From contig CAAFGE010000050.1 of NCBI GenBank assembly GCA_900762355.1, positions 1 to 59,352 of the forward strand: DNA of 59,352 bases, read 5' to 3'. Positions 1 through 6,723 of the stretch are shown piece by piece. The notes below the pieces were generated by a model. It ran no database searches and was not told the DNA's origin. It worked only from the letters and a program-made list of their open reading frames with translations. Source of the stretch: an uncultured Collinsella sp. GTDB lineage: Bacteria; Actinomycetota; Coriobacteriia; Coriobacteriales; Coriobacteriaceae. Each line of letters begins with the position of its first letter. Positions within the stretch are counted from its first letter, which is position 1. A program made the translations under genes and the position numbers.

Positions 1-736
1 AGCCACCACGGTTGCCGCCAAAGCCGCCACGGTTGCCACCGCGATCGCCATAGCCACCACGGTTGCCGCCAAAGCCGCCGCGACCGCCACGGTCGCCGCC
101 ACGGCCACCACGGTCGTCACGGCCGCCGCGAGGACCGCGATCCTCGTCCAGGCCCATGGCGACGAGCGGAGCGATAACCTTATCGAGAGCGGCCATCAGC
201 TCGGTGGCCTCCTCGTAAGAAAGCTCGGGCAGGAGCTTCTCCTTCTTGTTGGCAAGCTCGACCAGGCCCTCAGCGGCATCCTCGGCAGCGAAGACAACGA
301 TCTTGCGCATATCGCCCTCGGCGTCGTCGATGCGGCCGACCAGATCGGCAGCCTCGGCCTCGGCCATCAGGCCATCGAGCTCACGAAGGCGCATGCCCAG
401 CAGGTCGGACATCTCCTTCTGCTCCATCTTGGGCTTGAGGTCAAGAAGCTTGATGGCGCGCTCGATGTTCGCCATGCGCTCGGCCTTGGCCTCCTCCTCC
501 TTGGAAATAGCAAAGCGACGGCTACGCAGCAGGCGGGCGGCCTTCTGCATCTTGTCCATCAGCTCTTCGTCATCGTAATCAACGGCGGCCTCGACAACCT
601 CGGCCTCCTCCTCGGCGGAAACCTCGTCAGCAGCCTCAACCTCGGCAGCTTCGGTCTCCACGGTCTCGACTGCCTCAACCTCGGCAGCCACGGTCTCGTT
701 CTCGGTCTCGTTCATGATCTCTTCGTTCTCGGACAT
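1..736 (-). CDS. RGG/glycine-arginine-repeat protein with winged-helix-like core (3' end outside window)
   Basis: Reading from the ATG at 736 (AAGGAG seven bases upstream) gives an uninterrupted frame of 245 codons that runs off the window. Residues 1-50 are an acidic Glu/Ala/Val-rich tail. Residues 55-200 are helical and charged; the part with LLDLKPKMEQKEMSDLLGM, a ten-residue gap and a following strand resembles a MarR-type winged helix, which is an inference. From residue 203 the protein becomes RGG/FGGNRGG repeats, with nine RGG triplets visible; the DNA shows a tandem unit of 51 bp (17 codons) starting near positions 2 and 53. RGG boxes usually bind RNA or nucleic acid. I do not recognise the family, and the function is unknown. 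Confidence 0.8.
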   Translation of the reverse strand, partial: MSENEEIMNETENETVAAEVEAVETVETEAAEVEAADEVSAEEEAEVVEAAVDYDDEELMDKMQKAARLLRSRRFAISKEEEAKAERMANIERAIKLLDLKPKMEQKEMSDLLGMRLRELDGLMAEAEAADLVGRIDDAEGDMRKIVVFAAEDAAEGLVELANKKEKLLPELSYEEATELMAALDKVIAPLVAMGLDEDRGPRGGRDDRGGRGGDRGGRGGFGGNRGGYGDRGGNRGGFGGNRGG

Positions 737-888
737 GAGACTCCTTCTTGGCCCTCTCGGGCATCATCGCCCCATTCGCGGGGCCCGTCGCGCACTCTTT
801 GCGCTTTAAACATTCATGCCTCTCGGCAAAACGTCCATTAGTTTATGGTGTCGCCATCCAATCTAGCTGCAGAATCTATGTGCACACA

Positions 889-2304
889 TTAATGCGACAT
901 GTGCGACTCGCGACGAGCGTACACCAGTGACGCCACGAACCCGACCACGGCAATTACAGCCGCCACACGCACGGCAGTTGCAAATCCAATCGCCTGGGCA
1001 ACGTCCGTCGCAGCGCCAGCGGTGCCGGCAGTCGCCGCAGAACTCGAGAGCAAGCCGATAAACAGCGACGGGCCAAACGATGCGGCAATCATGTTCCACG
1101 TGTTGAGCAATGCCGTTCCGTGAGGATGCACAGCGGCAGGCAGCGTCTCCAAGCCGGCCGTCTGCGAGGGGCTCAGCACCAGGCCGACTCCGGTATACAC
1201 CACAACGGTCAGCGCCACGACAACGCCGATGTTCATGCTTGCCGCCGTCATCGAGATGGCAGTCTGTCCCACGGCAATCAGGGCAAAGCCGACCGGCAGC
1301 AGCGGCCATGCGCCACGGGCGTCCATCACACGTCCGCCCACAATCGAGGTCACGGCGTTGCAGGCAATCGCCGGCAAAATGAGCAGGCCCGCAACAAGTG
1401 CGGTCATGCCGTATGCGCCCTCAAAATAGAGCGGCAACAAAACGCTCATCGAGAACGTTGTCATCATCGACACCACCACAAGCAGGCAGGCAGGCCAAAA
1501 GCGAACGCTCGCCATGGGACGCACGTTAAGCACCGGATGCTCAAGTTTGAGCTGGCGGGCCGCAAACAGGCCGAGCAGCACAATGGCGGCGAAGAGCGCC
1601 ACGATGCCGGCAATCAGATTGGTCGAGAACTCGCCTACGGAATACACAAATGCCGTAATACCGGCGGCGAGCAAAACAACCGACAGAATATCAAGCGTGG
1701 CGTTCGAGCGCTCTCCGACATTCTGAACAAGCTTTACGCCCGCCGCGGCGACCGCAATGCCGCCCACCAGCGGCACTACGAACACCGCCCTCCAGCCAAA
1801 CAACGTGCACATAAGACCGCTCATCACAGGTCCAAACGCCGGCCCCAGCGTAATGCAGGCGCCGCCCAGGCTCAGATACAGACCGAGCTTCTCGCGCGGG
1901 GCGCAAGACAACACCACGTTCATCATGAGCGGGAACAAGATGCCCGATCCCGCAGCCTGCAAAATACGGCTTGGCAGCAAAACGCTAAACGACGGAGCGA
2001 CCAGGCACAGGACTTCGCCGGCGACCATGCATCCGCATGCGAAAAACAGCAGTTTGCGCGTCGAGAAACGGCCGGACAGGAAGGCCATGATGGCCGTAAA
2101 GATCGACGTCACGATCATGTAGCCCGAAACGAGCCACTGCGCCGTGGTGGCACTCACCGAAAAGGCCACCATAATGTCGTGCAACGCCACGTTAATGATG
2201 TTCTCGTTAAACGCGGCAACAAAGGCTGCAATATACATTACGACGAGAATCGCCGCAGAGGCCGATGGCGTTACTTGAACTTGTTGCTGAGATTTGCTCC
2301 CCAT
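889..2304 (-). CDS. MFS transporter, DHA2 (EmrB/QacA-like) drug:H+ antiporter type
   Basis: A 471-residue integral membrane protein of the major facilitator superfamily, probably a proton-coupled exporter. It has about 14 hydrophobic segments, the DHA2-like N-terminus NENIINVALHDIM, the loop SGRFSTRKLLF between helices 2 and 3, and an LGPAFGPVMSG stretch matching the antiporter motif C. The frame is open further upstream to 2715, but that extension overlaps the divergent deformylase-like gene. The ATG at 2304 has AGGAAGGA five bases before it and starts a typical short cytosolic tail, so I chose it. The substrate cannot be read from sequence. Confidence 0.9.
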   Translation of the reverse strand: MGSKSQQQVQVTPSASAAILVVMYIAAFVAAFNENIINVALHDIMVAFSVSATTAQWLVSGYMIVTSIFTAIMAFLSGRFSTRKLLFFACGCMVAGEVLCLVAPSFSVLLPSRILQAAGSGILFPLMMNVVLSCAPREKLGLYLSLGGACITLGPAFGPVMSGLMCTLFGWRAVFVVPLVGGIAVAAAGVKLVQNVGERSNATLDILSVVLLAAGITAFVYSVGEFSTNLIAGIVALFAAIVLLGLFAARQLKLEHPVLNVRPMASVRFWPACLLVVVSMMTTFSMSVLLPLYFEGAYGMTALVAGLLILPAIACNAVTSIVGGRVMDARGAWPLLPVGFALIAVGQTAISMTAASMNIGVVVALTVVVYTGVGLVLSPSQTAGLETLPAAVHPHGTALLNTWNMIAASFGPSLFIGLLSSSAATAGTAGAATDVAQAIGFATAVRVAAVIAVVGFVASLVYARRESHMSH

Positions 2305-2509
2305 GCATTTCCTTCCTCTTGGAACGACAGTCGCATCGCCCCAGAGGAACGGTCCAGGGCGAAAAATGAGCCCTAGACTTACGCCAGACGCCGTACACGA
2401 CGAATCTGGCAACATGGTCCAACATCGAAAGATTGTAACGCGGACGCACAGCTTTCCTTCCGCGCTATTATTAAAAGTCCACGAAAGCATAAGACATGAG
2501 GAGCCCGCC

Positions 2510-2920
2510 ATGATTAAGCCCATCATGAAATCCGAGTTCTTTTTGCGTCTGCCTTCCGAAGACGCGGGACCCGACGATGCCGCAACCGGGCAGGATCTCC
2601 TGGATACGCTCCACGAGCATGAGCACGAGTGCGTGGGCCTCGCCGCCAACATGATCGGCGTGCGCAAACGCATCATCTGCGTAAAGGACGGCAACAGGAC
2701 ACTCCTGATGTACAACCCTCAAATTCTTGAGCAGGTCAATGCCTATCAGACGAGCGAAGGATGTCTCTCGCTTTCCGGCGAGCGCCCCTGTACTCGCTAT
2801 CGCCGCATTAAGGTTGAGTATTTGGACGAGAATTTCGTCCACCGCATCAAAAACTTCTCGGGCTACACCGCCGAGATCATCCAACACGAAATCGACCACT
2901 GTTGCGGAATCGTTATTTAG
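2510..2920 (+). CDS. Peptide deformylase-like protein 1 (motif I Gln replaced by Met)
   Basis: A 136-residue protein with the three peptide deformylase motifs in order: GLAANMIGV (expected GxGLAAxQ), EGCLSL (expected EGCLS) and HEIDHCCG (HExDH). The metal ligands (Cys of motif II, both His of motif III) and the catalytic Glu are present, but the motif I Gln, which stabilises the oxyanion in the family, is Met. The family removes the formyl group from nascent N-terminal Met. It is shorter than the usual 150-190 residues. The ATG at 2510 follows GAGGAG; the frame is open further upstream without a better start. Because of the Gln change, activity is uncertain. A second divergent paralog lies at 10131-10550. 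Confidence 0.85.
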   Translation: MIKPIMKSEFFLRLPSEDAGPDDAATGQDLLDTLHEHEHECVGLAANMIGVRKRIICVKDGNRTLLMYNPQILEQVNAYQTSEGCLSLSGERPCTRYRRIKVEYLDENFVHRIKNFSGYTAEIIQHEIDHCCGIVI

Positions 2921-2935
2921 TTCCGCCGATTCAAG

Positions 2936-2972
2936 AAAGCTCCCTGCAGCAAAACAACTGCAGGGAGCTTTT
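2936..2972. terminator. Bidirectional intrinsic terminator
   Basis: The stem AAGCTCCCTGCAG pairs with CTGCAGGGAGCTT around an eight-base loop and is followed by TTTT on the plus strand. It lies between the convergent deformylase-like and HTH-aminotransferase genes. Confidence 0.85.
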
Positions 2973-2995
2973 CATAGTGCGGAACTTCTATCCCA

Positions 2996-4516
2996 CTAGC
3001 TCTGGCGGTAATGGTCGAAGAAGTCGGCGAGATCTTCGAGGGACTCCTTGAGCACTTCCATGCGCGGCAGGTACACGATGCGGAAGTGGTCGGGCTCAGC
3101 CCAGTTGAAGCCGCCGCCGCGCGTGATCAGGATCTTCTTCTCGTGCAGCAGGTCAAGGGCGAACTGCTCGTCATCGGTGATGTTGAACTTCTTCACATCC
3201 ATCTTGGGGAAGATGTAGAACGCCGCGCGCGGCTTAACCACCGAGATGCCGTCAATCTTGTTGAGCGCCTCATACACAAAGTTGCGCTGCTCGTAGACAC
3301 GGCCGCCGGGACGGATGTAGTCGTTAACGGACTGATGACCACCGAGTGCCGTCTGAACGATCGACTGAGCCGGCACGTTGGAGCACAGGCGCATGTTGGA
3401 GAGCATGTTGATGCCCATGATGAAGTCGCTCATGCAGCGCTGGTTGCCCGAGAGCACCATCCAGCCAATACGATAGCCCGCAATCATGTGCGACTTGGAA
3501 AGGCCACTAAAGGTAACGCAGGGCAGGTCGGGGGCGAGCGAGGCAATCGAGACGTGCTCGTAGCCGTCCATGCAAAGGCGGTCGTAGATCTCATCGGCAA
3601 AGATCATCAGCTGATGCCTGCGTGCAACCTCGACGATGCCCTCGAGCACCTCGCGCGGATAGACGGAACCCGTGGGGTTGTTAGGGTTGATGATGACGAG
3701 GGCTTTGGTCGCGCTCGTGATCTTGGACTCCATATCCTCCAGGTCGGGATACCAATCCGCCTGCTCATCACACAAATAATGTACGGGATGACCGCCGGCA
3801 AGGGTTGCGCACGCCGTCCAGAGCGGATAGTCAGGGCTGGGAATCAGGATTTCGTCTCCATTGTCGAGCAACGCGTTCATCGAAAGCTGAATGAGCTCGG
3901 ACACGCCGTTGCCCGTGTAGATATGCTCCATCTGAACGTTGGGCAGGCCCTTGATCTGCGAATACTGCATGATCGCCTTGCGCGCGGAGAACAAGCCGCG
4001 CGAGTTGGAATAGCCTTCGCAGTCGGGCAGCTGCTGGCGCATGTCCTTGATGACCTCGTCGGGCGTGCGGAAACCGAAGGGCGCCGGGTTGCCGATATTG
4101 AGCTTGAGGATGCGCTCGCCCTCGTCCTCCATACGGGCGGCCTCGTCGACGACGGGACCGCGCACGTCATACAGGACGTTGTCGAGTTTGGTGGATTTAG
4201 AAAAAGTACGCATGGTGGTGCTCCTTGCAATTTGAGCTGAGGGATGGGGTTCGGGCTTGGAATCGTTGCGGGGTGATGATGCCTCGCCTTGATCGGCGTC
4301 GCCGGCAAGCAGCCAGGTAACATCGACCTCCAAAATACGGGCGAGCAGCTCAGCCACATCGCGCCGCGGAATCGTCTTGCCGTTCACATATTGGCTCATC
4401 TGACTCTTGCCGAGTTTTTTGCCGAGCATCTCCGATGCGCGGATCACGTCCGACTGGCGAACGTCGCGATCGGACATAGCCTGTCGCAGACGATCGCTAA
4501 ACGTCTCTTGGGCCAC
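2996..4516 (-). CDS. Cro/C1-type HTH fused to AlaA-like alanine aminotransferase
   Basis: The 506-residue product joins two domains. Residues 8-65 are a Cro/C1-type HTH (FSDRLRQAMSDRDVRQSDV, KSQMSQYVNGKTIPRRD). Residues 102-506 closely follow E. coli AlaA, a PLP-dependent alanine-pyruvate aminotransferase: KLNIGNPAPFGF, NPNNPTG, DEIYD, the Schiff-base Lys at about 341 in GLSKSHM, and GGFNWAEPDHFRI. Residues 66-101 are a low-complexity linker. The GTG at 4516 has AAGGAGG five bases upstream; the ATG further up has none. A good internal Shine-Dalgarno sits before Met102, so a free aminotransferase may also be made. A GTTCAATT operator cluster precedes the gene. MocR regulators join a GntR-type HTH to an aminotransferase; this fusion is of a different type. 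Confidence 0.92.
   Translation of the reverse strand: MAQETFSDRLRQAMSDRDVRQSDVIRASEMLGKKLGKSQMSQYVNGKTIPRRDVAELLARILEVDVTWLLAGDADQGEASSPRNDSKPEPHPSAQIARSTTMRTFSKSTKLDNVLYDVRGPVVDEAARMEDEGERILKLNIGNPAPFGFRTPDEVIKDMRQQLPDCEGYSNSRGLFSARKAIMQYSQIKGLPNVQMEHIYTGNGVSELIQLSMNALLDNGDEILIPSPDYPLWTACATLAGGHPVHYLCDEQADWYPDLEDMESKITSATKALVIINPNNPTGSVYPREVLEGIVEVARRHQLMIFADEIYDRLCMDGYEHVSIASLAPDLPCVTFSGLSKSHMIAGYRIGWMVLSGNQRCMSDFIMGINMLSNMRLCSNVPAQSIVQTALGGHQSVNDYIRPGGRVYEQRNFVYEALNKIDGISVVKPRAAFYIFPKMDVKKFNITDDEQFALDLLHEKKILITRGGGFNWAEPDHFRIVYLPRMEVLKESLEDLADFFDHYRQS
4211..4226 (-). promoter_or_regulatory. Internal ribosome binding site and start codon inside the HTH-aminotransferase gene
   Basis: On the minus strand AAGGAG (4221-4226) stands seven bases before an in-frame ATG (4211-4213), which is Met102 of the fusion and matches the natural start of stand-alone AlaA proteins (MRTFSKSTK). 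Both spacing and sequence are near ideal for translation initiation. That a second, shorter product is made is inference. Confidence 0.6.
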
Positions 4517-4537
4517 TAGAACCTCCTTGCTGGCAAA

Positions 4538-4618
4538 GTTCAATTTATACAACACGAATTGAACCTGAGTTCAATTTAGGCAGCAGTATAGCGCGGCACC
4601 TCATTTGAAAGTTCAATT
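4538..4618 (-). promoter_or_regulatory. Operator cluster: repeated GTTCAATT upstream of the HTH-aminotransferase gene
   Basis: GTTCAATT occurs at 4538-4545, 4569-4576 and 4611-4618, and its reverse complement AATTGAAC at 4557-4564. The copies at 4557 and 4569 form a perfect 8-bp inverted repeat with a 4-bp spacer. The same-strand copies are 31 and 42 bp apart, close to three and four helical turns. The cluster ends about 20 bp before the GTG start, a layout that fits autorepression by the encoded HTH. Confidence 0.6.
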
Positions 4619-4678
4619 TCAAAAAAAAATGAGCCAAACCTCGAGATTTACCCCAAAGCGACAACGGTGTGCGCTCAT

Positions 4679-5536
4679 TTAGAGGTATTCAAGGAATCGA
4701 GCGGCGGCAAGCGAAACATCGGCCGTTCGATATATGGCGTTGATCTGCCGATGGGGATGCCCCTCGAGCGAACGCACGGCAACATCGAACTGACAGCGAC
4801 GCAAGATGAGCGCCGGAAGGATGCTCACGCCCAGGCCGTCCTCGACCATAGCCATAATCGCATAGTCATCCCAGGTTGACAGCTTCGAGCGCACCGCCAG
4901 GCCCGCCCGACGGAACAGCGGCGTAATCTCGTCATCGGTGCCGCGTTCTAGCAGAATAAACTGCTCTCTTGCCAAATCGGTAAGAGAGACGAACTCCGCC
5001 GTGGCAAGCAACGAATCTGTCGGCACCACCGCCATCAACTCGTCGCGCGCCAAAGACCGCGACGTCATGCCATTTTCTCGGGGCTCATGCGGGATAAAGC
5101 CCAGATCGCAGCGGCCCTCTGCCACCCATTGTTCAATCTCTGAATAGTCGCCCATCAGCAACTCGTAATCAATGTCTGGATAATCGGCACGAAAACGAGC
5201 AATCACCGGCGGCAGCACGTGGGTCGCCACGCTCGAAAACGTACCGATGCAGATTTTGCCGCGCATGAGCCCACGCATCTCATCCACGCGTCGCTGCAAG
5301 CGAACGAATTCCTCGCAGAGCGCCTCGACAGCCGGCATGACCTGCCGCCCGTCAGCAGAAAGAGCCACGCCCTCGCGACTGCGGTCGAGCACCTTAAAGC
5401 CCCAATCGGCCTCAAGATCGGCCACCATGCGGCTCACGCCCGATTGCGAATAGCTCAGGCGCTCGGCGGCGCGCGTAAAGCTTCCGGCGCGCACTGTCTC
5501 GAGCAGCACCTGCATCTTTTGAATATTCGTTTCCAC
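4679..5536 (-). CDS. LysR-family transcriptional regulator, divergent from an EamA transporter
   Basis: 285 residues. The N-terminal HTH is typical (LLETVRAGSFTRAAERL, YSQSGVSRMVADLE), followed by a two-lobe effector domain (KICIGTFSSVATHVLPPVI, LGFIPHE, GLGVSILP). The GTG at 5536 has GGAGGA eight bases upstream and places the HTH at the usual distance from the N-terminus; an ATG seven codons earlier lacks a site. It is divergent from the EamA transporter at 5655 across 118 bp containing a T-N11-A box, so it most likely controls that transporter. The effector is unknown. A second LysR/EamA pair lies at 48.4-50.4 kb. Confidence 0.9.
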   Translation of the reverse strand: METNIQKMQVLLETVRAGSFTRAAERLSYSQSGVSRMVADLEADWGFKVLDRSREGVALSADGRQVMPAVEALCEEFVRLQRRVDEMRGLMRGKICIGTFSSVATHVLPPVIARFRADYPDIDYELLMGDYSEIEQWVAEGRCDLGFIPHEPRENGMTSRSLARDELMAVVPTDSLLATAEFVSLTDLAREQFILLERGTDDEITPLFRRAGLAVRSKLSTWDDYAIMAMVEDGLGVSILPALILRRCQFDVAVRSLEGHPHRQINAIYRTADVSLAAARFLEYL

Positions 5537-5608
5537 GGCAGTCCTCCACCCTTGCATGAGATTTTGTCATGTCAGCCATGCATTATATTCGCTTTTCTTC
5601 TAAAGCCA

Positions 5609-5625
5609 GTTCACCCATAGTGAAC
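5609..5625. promoter_or_regulatory. Candidate LysR box
   Basis: GTTCAC-CCATA-GTGAAC is a perfect 6-bp inverted repeat with a 5-bp spacer, containing the T-N11-A pattern typical of LysR-type regulators. It lies between the divergent LysR and EamA genes, 30 bp before the EamA start. Confidence 0.55.
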
Positions 5626-5654
5626 ATGCTCGGATATAGAGGGGATGTCAGCAC

Positions 5655-6566
5655 ATGAACAACGGATTGTTTACGTACTTAGTAGCATTGCTATTGTTTG
5701 GCTCCAACGGCATCATCGCCGCTGCCATCGCGCTGCCGAGCTCCGATATCGTACTGTTGCGCACGTTTTTGGGCGCTCTCACCCTTGCCGCCATCCTCTT
5801 CATAACCAAGCGCCATAACCTGCAGGCTCCGTCTCGCCCCCGCGAGGCCGCAGCGCTCATCGTCTCGGGCGCCGCGCTGGGCGCCAGCTGGATTTTCCTG
5901 TTCCGCGCCTATCAGACGATCGGCGTTGGTATCTCCTCGCTGTTGTATTACTGTGGCCCCATCATCGTTATGGCCCTCTCCCCGCTCATTTTTGGCGAAA
6001 AGCTGACCGGCAGCAAAATCGCCGGCTTTATCGCCGTCGCCTGCGGTGCTTTTCTCATTGCAGCGCAAGGTCTAGGCGGCAATATGCCCATTGCGGGCAT
6101 CGTCTGTGGAATCGCCTCGGCCTTCTGCTACGCATTGATGGTCATCGCTAGCAAGGGTGCGCCACACATCGAAGGCCTCGAGAACTCCACGCTCCAGGTG
6201 AGCGCCGCCTTTGTGACCGCGCTGGCCCTCACACTCATCACGCAGGGCGCTCCCTCATTCCTGTCCGCCGGCGTCGCCGCCAGTATTGATTGGCGCGCCG
6301 TCGCTATGCTCGGCGTCGTCAACACCGGCATTGGTTGCCTGCTCTACTTTAGCGCCGTCGCCAAGCTGCCCGTCCAGACCGTCGCCGTCGTCGGCTACCT
6401 CGAGCCGCTTTCGGCGGTCGTGTTCTCGGCCGCCCTTTTGGGTGAAGCCATAACACCGGTCCGCCTGATGGGCGCCGCGCTTATCATCGGCGGCGCGCTC
6501 TTTTGCGAACTCGCCGGCAAACGCGCAAACGCCAAGGCTGGCATCGCCCAGATAGCACGTGCTTAA
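5655..6566 (+). CDS. EamA/DMT-family transporter
   Basis: 303 residues with about ten hydrophobic segments and the two-fold EamA repeat (LLRTFLGALTLAAILF in the first half; GCLLYFSAVAKLPVQ and VVGYLEPLSAVVFSALLLGE-type ending in the second). Such proteins export or import small metabolites, often amino acids or their analogues, across the cytoplasmic membrane. AGAGGGG precedes the ATG at 5655. The divergent LysR gene and the shared operator suggest induction by the transported compound or a relative; the substrate is unknown. Confidence 0.88.
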   Translation: MNNGLFTYLVALLLFGSNGIIAAAIALPSSDIVLLRTFLGALTLAAILFITKRHNLQAPSRPREAAALIVSGAALGASWIFLFRAYQTIGVGISSLLYYCGPIIVMALSPLIFGEKLTGSKIAGFIAVACGAFLIAAQGLGGNMPIAGIVCGIASAFCYALMVIASKGAPHIEGLENSTLQVSAAFVTALALTLITQGAPSFLSAGVAASIDWRAVAMLGVVNTGIGCLLYFSAVAKLPVQTVAVVGYLEPLSAVVFSAALLGEAITPVRLMGAALIIGGALFCELAGKRANAKAGIAQIARA

Positions 6567-6600
6567 AAGCCCCTGCTTTGAAATGCTACCTGCGTAGATA

Positions 6601-6624
6601 AATAATCCCCAGCTGAGGATTATT
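6601..6624. promoter_or_regulatory. Inverted repeat upstream of kup
   Basis: AATAATCC and GGATTATT form a perfect 8-bp inverted repeat with an 8-bp spacer, 100 bp before the kup start. The stem is AT-rich and lacks a U-tract, so an operator is more likely than a terminator. The binding factor is unknown. Confidence 0.35.
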
Positions 6625-6723
6625 GTCTAAAATAACCCGATGTGCCAAACTGCTCTTGTATGTATAAAGACGGCATAAAGTTTTTTGTCCTAGACAGATA
6701 ACCGGATGTCTAAGGGAGTCCTC

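Noticed and set aside
246..578. Plus-strand open frame opposite the RGG protein gene
   Set aside because: Ser/Arg-rich low-complexity translation with no ribosome site; it is the shadow of the minus-strand gene.
1120..2376. 418-codon open frame opposite the MFS gene
   Set aside because: Its product is His/Arg/Gln-rich without hydrophobic segments or known motifs; the opposite strand codes a clear MFS protein.
3011..4240. 409-codon open frame opposite the aminotransferase gene
   Set aside because: The minus strand codes a well-conserved AlaA-like enzyme; the long antisense frame is a by-product of GC-rich codon use.
6567..6723. Possible c-di-AMP (ydaO) riboswitch before kup
   Set aside because: Kup genes often have one, but the leader is short and lacks the conserved ydaO sequence blocks; only an AT-rich inverted repeat is visible.
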